Origin: Pseudeuparius sepicola
Lineage: Eukaryota > Arthropoda > Insecta > Coleoptera > Anthribidae
Direction of reading: 5' to 3'
DNA length: 64,000 nucleotides
Assembly: GCA_963920635.1 (NCBI GenBank)
Contig: OY987303.1
Span: 56,754,278 to 56,818,277, forward strand
The notes under the pieces are model-generated. The model was not told the DNA's origin. It made no database searches and saw only the letters and a program-made list of their open reading frames with translations. Positions 35,815 to 47,079 of this stretch are shown in pieces; the first letter of the stretch is position 1, and every line of letters begins with the position of its first letter. The translations under genes were made by a program, and so were the position numbers.

Positions 35815-36242
35815 GACCATTAAAAAGGGCATAAATCCAAAACGCCCAGGGCCCGAAGTTTGGCTGAACCGGCACTGTTTTCTCCTATTCGATGGTATGG
35901 TGTGTACATTGCCCTCAACCTCGAACCCCTTCTACTTTCGGACCTTACCGTGATTGCAGAATCGCGAGCAGCGCGAAGCGTCAGAGATACCGGAATAACA
36001 AACTCCAGGGTGTCTGCCAATTTATTCGTTCATGCTTAAAATAATAATTGGCTGGTGTGTCGCGCCGTCCCCGCCCCGAACCTACCCCCAGCCCCCCAAC
36101 CGCCCGCCCGCCGTTTGTATTATATTATTCGTTGTCATTAACGAGGAATTGCCACGTATAATTGAGTGGGAGGCGACGACGGCGCAGTCACGTCCTTTTC
36201 CCGTTGTTTTTAGGCGGGAGGGAATACTCGGTGGGTGGATAC
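35815..36242. other. GC-rich stretch, unassigned
   Basis: Clearly more GC-rich than its surroundings, with open frames on both strands (73, 66 and 65 codons) but no motif I recognise. It separates two inversely oriented hAT copies. Confidence 0.4.
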
Positions 36243-36517
36243 CACGGGCGTAGCCAAGGGGGGGGTTTCGGGGGTTCAAACCCCCGAAATAAGCAAAATA
36301 TTACCTAATATTATACCGAAAAAATACGAGGAGTGAAGAGTTAAATTATTATTACGTTTGAATATATGTAGTAATAGTAGCGCCTAGCGCCATCTTTTGA
36401 CGAGAGGCAGACGCAGTTGCAGCCGAACTATTTTGTATTGTAGGGACACTTTGCGTTGTTTCTCGATTATTCGCCACGCCCCTCGGTCGAAATGAGCGGA
36501 ACTTTGTGGAAGTTCGT

Positions 36518-36553
36518 GGAAGTTTCTGGACGGCTACTGGGCTGCTATATAAG
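36518..36553 (+). promoter_or_regulatory. Heat-shock-like promoter in hAT copy 2
   Basis: GGAAGTTTCTGGA contains GAAnnTTC and a third, imperfect unit, i.e. a heat-shock-element pattern. Further GAA/TTC words lie upstream (GGAACTTTGTGGAAGTTC). TATATAAG follows at 36546, and a possible start region (GGCAGTATTG) is about 35 bp beyond it. The layout resembles insect hsp70 promoters; origin and activity are inferred. Confidence 0.55.
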
Positions 36554-36741
36554 CGGCGCCGCGGCGCGTGACCGCGCTTACGGCAGTATTGTTCCATGCG
36601 AACTCGAAGCGAATAAAAGTGAAAAGTGGTGAACGAATAGTGAAGAGAATTAAGTGTACCGTGTAAGTGAGTAATTTTAGTGCACTGTTATTCGATGACC
36701 TTGTTAAGGATAGATACGTGAATCATTATTACTGTCGAAAA

Positions 36742-37174
36742 ATGGAGGGGAAAAAAAGGAAGGGTGATAAACTTAAAGGTATGGACTACTGGAAAAAGTG
36801 GCGTAGTCAAGGTCAAGGGGTTTCTAATAAAGAAACAAATTTGGATTTAGCTATCAAAGCTTCAGCTACCTTGCATGCTGATAAGAAGACTGCCTACCCC
36901 GAAATCTAGTTTGGAATGCCTAGATATGTGCGATAAAAACCTTTATCCTAATATTTACACATTACTACACATCTTGGCTACCATTCCTGTATCCACTGCT
37001 ACCCCAGAAAGGTCTTTCTCGAGCCTAAGGAGACTGAACAACTATTTACGAAACACTACAAGTGAAAACAGACTTAATGGTTTGGCTCTAATGAACATTC
37101 ACTATGGAACAGAAATTCATGCAGATGAAGTAGTGGATATATTTAAAAGAAAAAGCCGAAGATTTCTTCCTTAA
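36742..37174 (+). pseudogene. hAT transposase remnant (ZMYM1/TTF-type family), internally deleted
   Basis: The first part, MEGKKRKGDKLKGMDYWKKW, runs 56 codons to a stop after TAYPEI. In another frame DKNLYPNIYTLLHIL, STATPERSFSSLRRLNNYL and LNGLALMNIH give the C-terminal hAT dimerisation domain. The zinc finger and the catalytic core are missing. The deletion join (CCCCGAAATCTAGTTTGG) is identical in all three copies, so the family spread after the deletion. Confidence 0.85.
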
Positions 37175-37642
37175 TGGTTTTAGATTTAGCGCAGAGGAAC
37201 GAAATTAATTTATCCATTTCATTTAAAGTTAAGAACTTTATAAATATGTCGTAGTTTTTCGGATCAATATATAGATATTAAATTTCATGTAAGTATATTT
37301 TTGTTGTTTTATTTACTTCTCAAACTAAACCCCCCCCCCCAAAACTAAATCCTGGCTACGCCCGTGCGTGGTGTTGCCGCAGGCGTTCGGGCGTTCCCGA
37401 AGGTTTCTGGGCAAGTCAAGTGTGCCATGGAATCAGCTGAACGGTCAAAAGGACCACTCAAGGTTTTGGCGTGCAAAGGTCCAATACAAAATATACAGGG
37501 TGTCTTTCTCTGTGCCACCTCAAAGTACTGCGTTTTTAGGGTCAAAAATCGAGTATGTCAAAACAGTCCCAGGCACTATAAACAACTAAAGTTTGCTAGT
37601 CAGTAAGTCCATATATGAATTAAGGTGGCGAGGCCTACGATA

Positions 37643-38622
37643 GAAACAAGTTTGTGTCTAGTGCGCGTGTGTCCTGGCGGAGGGGAACCGCCCAGGTGTT
37701 ATTATGGCCTCAGAGTGGGGGCCGTGCCGTCCAGGAGTATTGGTGCCGCTCGCGCCGACGCGTGAGCGCTGTGAGGGGAATTCTCCTCACGCAATGGACA
37801 GTGGAGCCTGAGACACAGACAGGTGAACTGCTTACGGGAGATCCGCGACTTCAGGCGGTCCGGGTGGCTGGAATCCGTTCCCGTTGACCACGTTCGGGTT
37901 TGTGTATTTTGTATTCACCATTCACCTTGTGCGAAATAAATCAGTGTTGTAACGTACTCGAGGATTTTCGTTGTCGACCCACGCCCTGATACGGTTCCTA
38001 TTCGGCCCTTCCCGCTGCCGATCAACTGGGACCTCGTCAATATTTACAGTATACTGAGGTGAATTTTCATTTTTATTTCGTAAAAAATAACCTAAATACC
38101 AAATATTGGGTCTGTTTATATTATATTTATACATATTACAAAAGCCAGGAAGAAAATGTCATCATAACAACATTTGCTTTGCCTCGGGATGAAAATTTAC
38201 GCCAAAAATGGATTCGTCAAATTCCAACTGAGTTTTAATTTCTAAAAAACCCTTAAGTATGTGTGGATAACACATTTTCAAGAAAGTGAAACAATTAAAG
38301 TGTACAAATGGGTTGTGGGAGGAAAATACCTATAGAGAATATCACCTAAGCTAAAGGAAGGTGCTGTCCCAACAATTTTTGAGAATGTGCCAAAATATTT
38401 GAGTGCAGTGCCGTTTAACTCTCGGCCCCTAACAGCTGAGGCAGGTTGGCAGTTTTGAAAAAACAATTACAGAAAGCCTGGATGCACAAAACCAATAATT
38501 TTATAGATGAAAGAACACTCGCCAAATTGTTACGAAATTTGCTTTTTCTATTCATCTTCAAAAATGCCTTTTATTATATAATAGGACTAAGTTGGTCACG
38601 TGACTACGCGATTAAACGCACA
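37643..38622 (+). repeat. Inverted-pair repeat R4, copy 1, with a THAP remnant
   Basis: Matches the reverse complement of 47080-48106 over about 1 kb. The left part (37650-37960) is GC-rich and ends near a polyadenylation-like GAAATAAA followed by GTTGTAAC, which may be a captured LTR-like piece. The right part carries a THAP relic: LPRDENLRQKWIRQIPTEF near 38180 and, in another frame, AVPTIFENVPKYLSAVPF near 38360. Stops break it in several places. Confidence 0.75.
38178..38445 (+). pseudogene. THAP-domain relic
   Basis: FALPRDENLRQKWIRQIP is the FP..D..L..KWI core of a THAP domain. Downstream in other frames come a YVWITHFQESE-like stretch, in place of the C-x2-H end, and the post-THAP motif AVPTIFENVPKYL. 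Frameshifts and stops prevent expression. The second copy is on the minus strand around 47300-47550. Confidence 0.65.
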
Positions 38623-38739
38623 GAGAATGTATCATCTTAGACTGGAACTTTGTTGACGAATGTCCAATAATTTAAATTGTTTTTTATTCGTTGGTTGACA
38701 TTTTGAAAAAAAAATTACTTTTGTGTTTATTAATATTTT

Positions 38740-39555
38740 TTTAAATAATTCCAGAGCAGTGTAAAGTTTTAAATTCAGCAAGAAAAATGCCCTGTACATT
38801 TTTGTATTGAATCTTTGCACACCAATTCTTTGAGTGGTCCTGTCGACCATTCAACTATTTTTAGGGGTTTCCAAGGCACACTTGACTCGCCAGATATGCC
38901 TTTAATAATTTCCTATTTTGCTCAAATTTGAGACCCTGCAGAATTTAACTCGGCTGTATATTTTTGTTTGTAAACTAAATTCTCTCTTTAACTGAACACT
39001 AGATTTGTGTTGCTTATCTCTAGAATTTCTGAAGGCCCTTAGAATGACAGGTGACGACATCAGAGCCGTACTCAGAGAATGTTTGGTTAGGATATTAGCC
39101 TTTTTTTTCTGTGAAGTACGTATTAAGTATATAGTCATCAAAACAAAGAATTCTTTTTCATTTTGATTTAAATATGACGCATAGAAAATCAAGGTTAAAT
39201 ATCTGACATCATTTACCAATATGCGAAGTGGCTTAATAATGTGCCTATGGTCTCAATGCCGCCAACTTTGGCTGTTTCTGGCGTCTATATTTAAAGAAAT
39301 ATTTTAGTATATTTGATATATATCGTGATTTTGGGGTGTGCTGATTAACGTTGTGGTGTCAAATTTTAAATAAAATAAATCGCTAAATGGTTTTCGTGAA
39401 AATCGAGTGTATATAAAAAAATCATAGCCGGCACTGGATTAACATTTTGAAAATGGTAGGAAGGTTAGGCTTTTCAAACAGAAAAATTCAGTCGATTATC
39501 TCCGAAAATAAAGGTTTTATGGATTTGTATAAGAGAAAAGTAGACACCCTGTGCA
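38740..39555. repeat. Dispersed repeat R3, copy 2
   Basis: Matches 11708-12205 in two blocks, with about 350 bp of other sequence between them here (38945-39315). The right end is AAAGTAGACACCCTGTGCATAG. Confidence 0.65.
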
Positions 39556-40599
39556 TAGCAAAACAAACAAACATAACAAAATTTCTGTTTCCGTTTTGTA
39601 TCTTTTTGAACTGTCCAAATCAGTCCCAGGTTTTTGTGAGAACCAATATATGCATTTGCGCAATGACGTCAATAACCCATCGATGTTTGTTGTTTACATC
39701 TAGATTTTTTTGGCGGTACTGCCGTTAATTTGTGCTTTGATAAAAGTTTCTAGTTCTTCTTCAGACATAGACCTTAAAATATCTCTTGCCTATGACAGAG
39801 ATAAAGAAAATAAAAAAAGAGGGCCAACAAAATAACCACAAATCACAAATGTATCATCGAACGTGTTTCCGTTTTCTGCAACTGAATTGTTCTGTCCTTG
39901 AAAATTCGTAGGGATTTTAGTGCAATATTTAAAAGAAATCAGTGTGAAGACTTGTTTTTTCAAGAATTTTCTATGGCTGAAACCCCGCACAAAATATGGC
40001 AATCCCTCAGACATAATATAACTTGCTCGAAAACTCCACAGAAATATACCTTCGTAATTTCGGTTGATTGTTCAAAGAAAATTCCCTTTGCCGAAGGAAC
40101 TTAACTTCACGAAAATTCTCCCAACTTTTCAATGAAATACTAACGACCTATTATTCTTGCCCATTTAACCAAATCACCATATCACTTTGTAGCCCCTTTT
40201 CTACCTACCCTCTGAATATCCTTGTTAGGCGTTCCTCCTCCGTTTCAGGAAATTGGGGCTTATGTGACCCAGTTACAAGAACTGCTTGCTTTGATGATGG
40301 CAGACAACAACATTATCCAATTTCAAAAAGTCATGAGCATTTACACATTTTGTATTTAAAATTTAATCCAATGTTTTCATTGGTCGAACGTAGCAAGTTA
40401 AAAGTTGACGAACTGCTTACAGAAAATGTTACGATATAGCGGGTATACCTATAGTATGTCATGTGGATATTACTCACCTTGTCTATTTATAATACCTTTC
40501 AACTTCTTATATCTGAAGTCCTTTCTGTGCTTTTCTTACCTGTAGTTAAGAATGGAACTTTTCCATTATCTTTACTGTCCTTCACCGCACAATATGCCA
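39556..40599. other. No recognisable gene
   Basis: Open frames of 68-123 codons are present (longest 40068-40439, +) but none shows a domain, and the end of the longest one overlaps sequence related to repeat R1 (40365-40430). I do not call a gene. Confidence 0.45.
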
Positions 40600-40715
40600 T
40601 AACTAATAAACTATATACTATCACTTAATACCACTAATCACTAATAAACTATACTATCACTTAACAAAAAACACGCAAATCTTTAAAATATCACACAAAA
40701 ATGCCGTAACCCCAA
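40600..40715. repeat. Short dispersed repeat, copy 1
   Basis: CTATACTATCACTTAACAAA and CAAATCTTTAAAATATCA recur at 41957-42055 in the same orientation, each time followed by AAAAATGNCGTAACC. A local doubling of ACTATACTATCACTTA is present here. Confidence 0.75.
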
Positions 40716-40994
40716 TGATAAAGGCCTGCCAGCTGGCGACGCGAAACGTCACTGTACGTCACCACAGGTAGGTAGCTTTTTGTAGTTGTTTACGTTTACT
40801 TGTATAGAGATTTTCCTGTTTTAAAGAACGTTTGTTGTGTTTATTGTATGTTGGACTGTGTTTTTTAGTAATATAGGAGCAGTAATTCAGAATAACGTGG
40901 TTAAAATTCAGTTTTAGTTTATAGGTTTTAGGTTGTGTCTATAGTTTCGGACTTATTTCAATTCATGCCCGTGGACGTGTTCCGTTCCCAACTA

Positions 40995-41118
40995 TGCAAG
41001 GGAAACTACAAAGGCGGTAATATGTGTCCGCTTTTTCCTCCCTAAAGACCCCATTTTAAGGGAAAAGTGGGTTAAGGCCATCAAAAGAGATTTTGTTCCT
41101 ACACAGTCTTCCAGGGTA
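40995..41118 (+). pseudogene. THAP-domain relic
   Basis: The frame reads CKGNYKGGNMCPLFPP. After a one-base shift it reads PKDPILREKWVKAIKRDFV and then PTQSSRV, where similarity stops at a possible donor (AGG|GTAAAA). This is the N-terminal two thirds of a THAP domain; the first cysteine and the C-x2-H end are not seen. Confidence 0.65.
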
Positions 41119-41956
41119 AAAGTGGTTTTGGTTTGGACTGTTTGGAGAGTGTTGTACCTAACAATTCTACATGATTAAACATAACCACCTTAAAATCAGG
41201 AAGTTTCATGATTTTATTCATTCGAATTCAGTTGTTCCTAGGCGCGCAAATAAGAAATAATTGGCATTTACGAAAATTTTACCGGTAGATATCTAAATGC
41301 ACCAAAAGTCCTTGAAAATGTGACTTTCACTCTTGTAGAATATTATCCGTATTCTAAAACCATGTGCTATATTTGTTAACAATCATTTTAAAGTGTTTTT
41401 TTACCAAATTTACCAAGTTGGCATCTTGAAATTTGAATTTGGCGCCTTAGGCCCACCTCCCTTGGATGACTCATCGTTTTCAGCTGCTATATGCCTGCAC
41501 TTTTTTTAGAGCTGCCCAGACTATCAAAAACACTGGTCCGGTGCCTCTTAATTCTAACTAGAATAAAAGCAATTTTTTCCGAATCCATTTTCGCGAAGAC
41601 GCTTTTGTGGCCAATCGGGCGGGCACTTTCAACGGTCCTTTATATTAAACAGATATTTCTTTCGGTGAATTGGAGCGGCCGCTTTAGACAAAGAACGGAA
41701 GGAAAAGAATTGATGCATTTCGTACAGATGTGAAATGGATCGCCTGCCAGGACCAAACGATATCATACAGTCCTCGGGGTACGGTCCTGGAGTATTGTCG
41801 GTTGAAAAACTGCGTCCTCGTAGCTTGCAACACGGACTGAAGTAAGCGGCAGTTGCCGGCTCTTCAGCACTGTTGCCAGTGCTAGCACAAATGTACAAAT
41901 CTAGTATAATATGTTTGCGAATTGGAAGGTACAAAGGCTAAATATGTTTCGGATCT
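41119..41956. other. No recognisable gene
   Basis: Overlapping frames on both strands (80 codons + at 41491, 101 codons - at 41629) show no domain. The minus frame is cysteine- and serine-rich without pattern. Confidence 0.4.
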
Positions 41957-42055
41957 ATACTATCAGTTAATATCACTAATCATTCATAAACTATACTATC
42001 ACTTACAAAAAACCCTCAAATCTTTAAAATATCATACAAAAATGACGTAACCAAC
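41957..42055. repeat. Short dispersed repeat, copy 2
   Basis: Partner of 40600-40715; see that entry. Confidence 0.75.
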
Positions 42056-42264
42056 CACTCCAACCAGTCGTAAATAAAGAGAACGAGAACAATCTTTTGA
42101 CGTTAGTACTCGAAAATGGCGGACCCATAGAGTCGGACAAAATTACGCTGCCTACTCACCTCCATATCACTTGTCCGATCAACTGCAAGACAATGAAACC
42201 TAACTTCACTGTTTTATAGGTATAGACTCGAATCTATATGGATAACTTCCGTTAGTATATAGAC

Positions 42265-43408
42265 CACGGGCGTAGCCAAGGGGGGGGGGGGTTCGGGGGT
42301 TCAAACCCCCCCCCCCCCCCCCGAAATAAGCAAAATATTACCTAATATTATACCGAAAAAATACGAGGAGTGAAGAGTTAAATTATTATTACGTTTGAAT
42401 ATATGTAGTAATAGTAGCGCCTAGCGCCATCTTTTGACGAGAGGCAGACGCAGTTGCAGCCGAACTATTTTGTATTGTAGGGACACTTTCCGTTGTTTCT
42501 CGATTATTCACCACGCCCCTCGGTCGAAATGAGCGGACCTTTGTGGAAGTTCGTGGAAGTTTCTGGACGGCTACTGGGCTGCTATATAAGCGGCGCCGCG
42601 GCGCGTGACCGCGCTTACGGCAGTATTGTTCCATGCGAACTCGAAGCGAATAAAAGTGAAAAGTGGTGAACGAATAGTGAAGAGAATTAAGTGTACCGTG
42701 TTAGTGAGTAATTTTAGTGCGCTGTTATTCGATGACCTTGTTAAGGATAGATACGTGAATCATTATTACTGTCGAAAAATGGAGGGGGAAAAAGGAAGGG
42801 TGATAAACCTAAAGGTATGGACTACTGGAAAAAGTGGTGTAGTCAAGGTCAAGGGGTTTCTAATAAAGAAACAAATTTAGATTTAGCTATCAAAGCTTCA
42901 GCTACCTTGCATGCTGATAAGAAGACTGCCTACCCCGAAATCTAGTTTGGAATGCCAAGATATGTGCGATAAAAACCTTTATCCTAATATTTACACATTA
43001 CTACAAATCTTGGCTACCATTGCTGTATCCACTGCTACCCCAGAAAGGTCTTTCTAGAGCCTAAGGAGACTGAAAAACTATTTACGAAACACTACAAGTG
43101 AAAACAGACTTAATGGTTTGGCTCTAATGAACATTCACTATGGAACAGAAATTCATGCAGATGAAGTAGTGGATATATTTAAAAGAAAAAGCCGAAGATT
43201 TCTTCTTTAATGGTTTTAGATTTAGCGCAGAGGAACGAAATTAATTTATCCATTTCATTTAAAGTTAAGAACTTTATAAATATGTCGTAGTTTTTCGGAT
43301 GAATATATAGATATTAAATTTCATGTAAGTATATTTTTGTTGTTTTATTTACTTCTCAAACTAAACCCCCCCCCCCCCAAAAAAAACTAAATCCTGGCTA
43401 CGCCCGTG
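42265..43408 (+). mobile_element. Non-autonomous hAT element, copy 3 (1144 bp)
   Basis: Terminal repeats as in copies 1 and 2, and a perfect 8-bp target duplication ATATAGAC (42257-42264, 43409-43416). Long G and C runs near both ends (up to 18 C) exceed those of copy 2. The transposase remnant has an extra frameshift (the MEGEKGR variant) and a stop in the dimerisation region (SF-stop at the ERSFSS motif). Confidence 0.95.
42555..42590 (+). promoter_or_regulatory. Heat-shock-like promoter in hAT copy 3
   Basis: Same GGAAGTTTCTGGA and TATATAAG arrangement as in copy 2, with the same spacing, although the neighbouring sequence differs at several bases. Confidence 0.55.
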
Positions 43409-43416
43409 ATATAGAC

Positions 43417-44119
43417 AACGACCTCGGTATTGGCAAATGACAAATGTTACATGTTTTGGGTGACAATTAACGAACCTTTTCTTAGAGAAAATTAATGGGG
43501 CTTGTTTACTCAATCGAATTTCGATATTTCTTACTACTAGAAGGAAATTAATCACATAACTCTTTAATAAAATCCCCCTTAGCATCTTTCTCATCATTAC
43601 CTAATTTTGTTATTAACTAAAAAAATTTAAAAAAATTAAACTGCGCGCCTTAATTTGGAGCAATGAAATTGCGTTTGCGACGTTGCCGGTTATACTAGTA
43701 ATCGAAGCCCCAAAAATTTGATCTCCATTCTAATCCCAGACATGCACATTAAATCGAAATCGATTCTCTAGAGAAAGACAGTTGTATAAACGGTTGTCCG
43801 AACTCGACCGGACAGACGCAGGTAGTTGTTTTGTGGGTCGTGTGTCGTGTCTAACAATCTGTGGTCTGGTCATGTCATTCTGTCATTCTCTAATGCAAAT
43901 CTAACTAATAAGCTGCGTTTTATTGGTGCGTCACTAGTAATAGGTACTGGTAAATCTAGTGACAGAAAAACAAGAGACAATAAAACGGGTTAACAGATGT
44001 CACCACATTCACAGTGACACCAATAAAACATACCTATAATAAAACTAAATGTTTTTCTGAAAACCTGCAAAGGTCAAAGTGTATACCGTATGCTGGTTTG
44101 AAATTAAATGCAATTGGTC
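43417..44119. other. No recognisable gene
   Basis: Ordinary AT-rich sequence. I see no repeat partner or coding motif. Confidence 0.4.
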
Positions 44120-44532
44120 TTGTGATAAGGATGGTGCTAGGCCCTTATTTAGCATTAGCAGTAAATATTGTTTCCTCTCTGAAGAACTGAAAAAGGTGAT
44201 AGATCCCGTAATTGAGAGAAAGGAGAAAGGAATATTTTGGTCATCCTGAAAACCTTTTGATAGCCATGTTAGGTAGAAAACACATTCGAAAGTTAGCTTT
44301 AAGAATAATTGTAAAATGAAGAAGATCAACGGCAAAAACCAATGATGTACGAATATTTCGAGTTAATAAATTAAATTTTGATTGTCAAGATAATGTAGGT
44401 ATAGTTGAATGGCAAAATGTTGTTATAAGCCAGATTTATTTAGGTTGGGACAACTTACAAGTTGGTGATCATTCTGCAAGAAACTTTTTACTCAAAAAAG
44501 GGAAAAACATTGCGATTTTGGTATATTATTAA
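44120..44532 (+). pseudogene. Possible transposon-protein fragment, family not identified
   Basis: In one plus frame GPYLALAVNIVSSL is followed by stops, then LLIAMLGRKHIRKLALRIIV, a stop, NDVRIFRVNKLNFDCQDNVG and IVEWQNVVISQIYLGWDN. The second part resembles an uncharacterised protein I associate with arthropod repeats (HIRELxxRRI, then a KLNFxAxD block). That association is from memory and weak. Stops show it is dead. Confidence 0.35.
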
Positions 44533-44614
44533 ATTGATTGATATTAAGGTTATGTTTTTATTTCTTTTTATGGCCTCTGCTCTTTTGGAGTAATCTAGCC
44601 ACTATGGGGCATTG

Positions 44615-44770
44615 GCCACCTTTTTATAATTTTTGGCGATAAATCCTAAACCTAAAGACAAACCCACAACACCCAGGGCACTGCCGCGTTGGGAATCGAA
44701 CCCACGACGTGCGGTGCCAAGTCGTGGGGTACCACGAAAGACCCACTCGTGCACCGCCGCGCCGCCCCCT
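44615..44770 (-). repeat. tRNA-derived SINE head
   Basis: On the minus strand TGCACGAGTGGGTC (44741-44754) fits a polymerase III A box and GGGTTCGATTCCC (44692-44704) fits a B box, about 45 bp apart. The B box exactly fits GGTTCGANTCC. A non-tRNA tail (CTGGGTGTTGTGGGTTTGTC and on) follows to about 44615. The A box is imperfect and no acceptor stem folds, so it is a SINE or tRNA relic rather than a tRNA gene. Confidence 0.65.
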
Positions 44771-45520
44771 GATATTGAGGTCATGTATTGGCTATTTGGC
44801 TTTTGCCACAAAATATCATAAATTAGGTAAATTTTCTTCTTCTTCAGTCTTCGCAAATCTCAAATACAAGAAACATATCGATATTGCCGTAAATCGTGTC
44901 GTCAATGTCGCAAAACAGTAGCCAATCAGCGTTTTGTGCCCGTGACGTCACGGGTCCAAGGAGCTTGAACTTCAAAAACGTTTTTAGGGCATTTCCCGGC
45001 CGAAAAAGAAAATCGGAAAAAAATATTTTCGTATTTTATTTACTATTACCATTTCATACCAGCTACAGTTCTGGCCTTTACCCCATATATCATCTGGCGT
45101 AGTTTAAAGAACTAAATTGCAATATCCCAGATACAAAGGTCTTCCATTACCGTCCCTTTTCCGTATCAAAAAGCCGAAACAAATTACCAAGATATCGTCG
45201 CTATGAAAATATCGGGGAATTTTTTCGGTTTTCGTCGACGAAAGTGGCGCGAAATACGTCCGAAAATCACGATGCTTGTAACGGGCGACTACCCCCAATA
45301 GTTTTTTGTCTGGCATCGAAGAATTTAATATAGTTTGGCGCGGTCTTGAGGGGGGATATAATAAAGGGAATTTAACATTCTGCTCTGGTTTTTAATAAAA
45401 GGCAAAGCGGAGTTTCATCGAAGAATTCCCCCCTTTTTTCGGGTTAGGGAATATCGATTTCCTTCGTAGATCGTGTCATTTTGTCATCGCGCACACGCTC
45501 ATCTCTAAATAATGCTGTAT
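44771..45520. other. No recognisable gene
   Basis: Short frames without a recognisable domain. No repeat partner found in the window. Confidence 0.4.
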
Positions 45521-45849
45521 CTGGACCAACACTATATTAAAGACCTGTGCATAGCGCTGTTTCAAGCGATCGCTACTGGCGCCGCACGACTAAACAAATT
45601 TACACGGTGGTTTAATGTTAAAACACCATTGTTGCAGAATCTTTTATAAAATAAAGACATGCAAATGTGTCTGTTACAACGAATTTAATATCCAAAATAA
45701 AATATAATATTTGTTTGTCTAATTTGACATTTTCTTAGGAAAAGCGAGTCTAAAAAGCAAGCAAGAGTATTTGGTACCTTTTGGTTTGAAATGAAGTCCA
45801 TGGCTAAGTAAGCATAAAACGAATTAGATTTTTCAGTTTCTTCTTTATA

Positions 45850-46573
45850 CAGGGTGGACCCAGATCGACTATACGATAGGTATAAAAGACAAAAAAAATT
45901 CGAGTTGAAACTTGACTTTTGGGAGATCAGCCTTGCTTGATTAGAAACTAATTTGCACCATATTTTCATATTTTAAAAATCAAGCAGGCCCTGACAGAGG
46001 CAATTTATTCATTTTCAATTCAGGTAAACTACCTTTTCCTTAAGAGATATCGAAAATTTTTATTAAAAAAAGTTGATCAGAATGCAAATTTTAAAACAAT
46101 CGGCAGACTTTGATTTTTATGTCAAATTTCAACATGATTTTTTGGAAGAAAATCAAAGTATTCCGATTGTCTTCAAATTTAGCACAGGGTCTTAAATTTG
46201 CATTCTGAAACTTTTTTCTGATAAAATTTTTCGATAAATGTACTCGATTTGCGCGAAAACCGCAAAAATATGGATGAATTTAAAAAAAAAGCAAAGTGTG
46301 CCGATTGTTTTAAAATTTGGTACGGGGACTTGCATTTGCATTCTGAACAACTTTTTCTAATAAAATTTTTGGATATCCCTTAAGGAAAAGGTAGTTTACC
46401 TGAACTGAAAAAGAATAAATTGCCCCTGTCAAGGCCTGCTTGATTTTTAAAATATAAAAATACGGTGCAAATTAATTTCTAATCAAGCAAAGCTGATCCC
46501 CCAAAGCTCAAGTTTCAACTTGAAAATTTTTTGTCGTTTACACCTATCGTATAGTCCATCTGGGTTCACCCTG
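45850..46573. mobile_element. Nested palindromic TA-inserting element, 724 bp
   Basis: CAGGGTGGACCCAGATCGAC is mirrored at the right end, with TA on both sides. The arms pair over about 230 bp each (for example GGTAAACTACCTTTTCCTTA and its complement). Non-coding. Confidence 0.88.
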
Positions 46574-47079
46574 TATGTAGGACTATTGGTTCGCTTTGGA
46601 GCTATAAACAAAATTTTCTATTTTCATTCTTGCATACGTTACAAAATACTCTTCCATAATAATATCTAGAATTTTCGCTTCTTCAGCTGGTTTATCAGAT
46701 CATTCCATAGTTCCAAAATAGTGTTTAAATTCTTTTGCAATTCTTCTAATGGTCTGTGCATACCATTTTCTTCATGTGCGTGTAAATTGTTGTTATCACA
46801 AACAAATCTACCTATAAAAGCTCTGTTAATAGGATAAAACTGCTAAATACTGGACACAAAGACAATTCGCGTTACCGTAAAAAGAAGGCAAATCGTAATA
46901 AAGCTGGATATTTAAAATTTGGAACATTTTAAACGTCAGTAACTGACATACCAATAACCACAGAATACGCCCCCTATAACCTATAATAAGTCGCCATTTT
47001 TTTCGTCGAGTAGCGCCACCTCAGTCCGTAAACAACAATGACGAGGCCAACGATAAAGACAGGCCACGGCGCTAACGCA

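Larger units (their letters stand above)
36243..37366 (+). mobile_element. Non-autonomous hAT element, copy 2 (1124 bp)
   Basis: Has the same CACGGGCGTAGCC/GGCTACGCCCGTG termini and a subterminal hairpin TTTCGGGGGTTCAAACCCCC. Flanking 8-mers (GTGGATAC and CGTGGTGT) do not match, unlike copies 1 and 3, so one flank has been lost or exchanged. It contains a promoter-like region, a truncated transposase start and the hAT C-terminus. Confidence 0.92.

Noticed and set aside
37654..37887. A GC-rich plus-strand gene of 77 codons
   Set aside because: The inverted copy at 47.8-48.1 kb does not keep the frame, and the region looks like transposon or LTR sequence.
40068..40439. The longest plus frame in the 40 kb region (123 codons)
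   Set aside because: Its end overlaps sequence of dispersed repeat R1, and no motif or start context supports it.
44691..44770. Functional tRNA gene on the minus strand
   Set aside because: The A and B boxes are visible but no acceptor stem or anticodon arm folds, so it is a SINE or tRNA relic.
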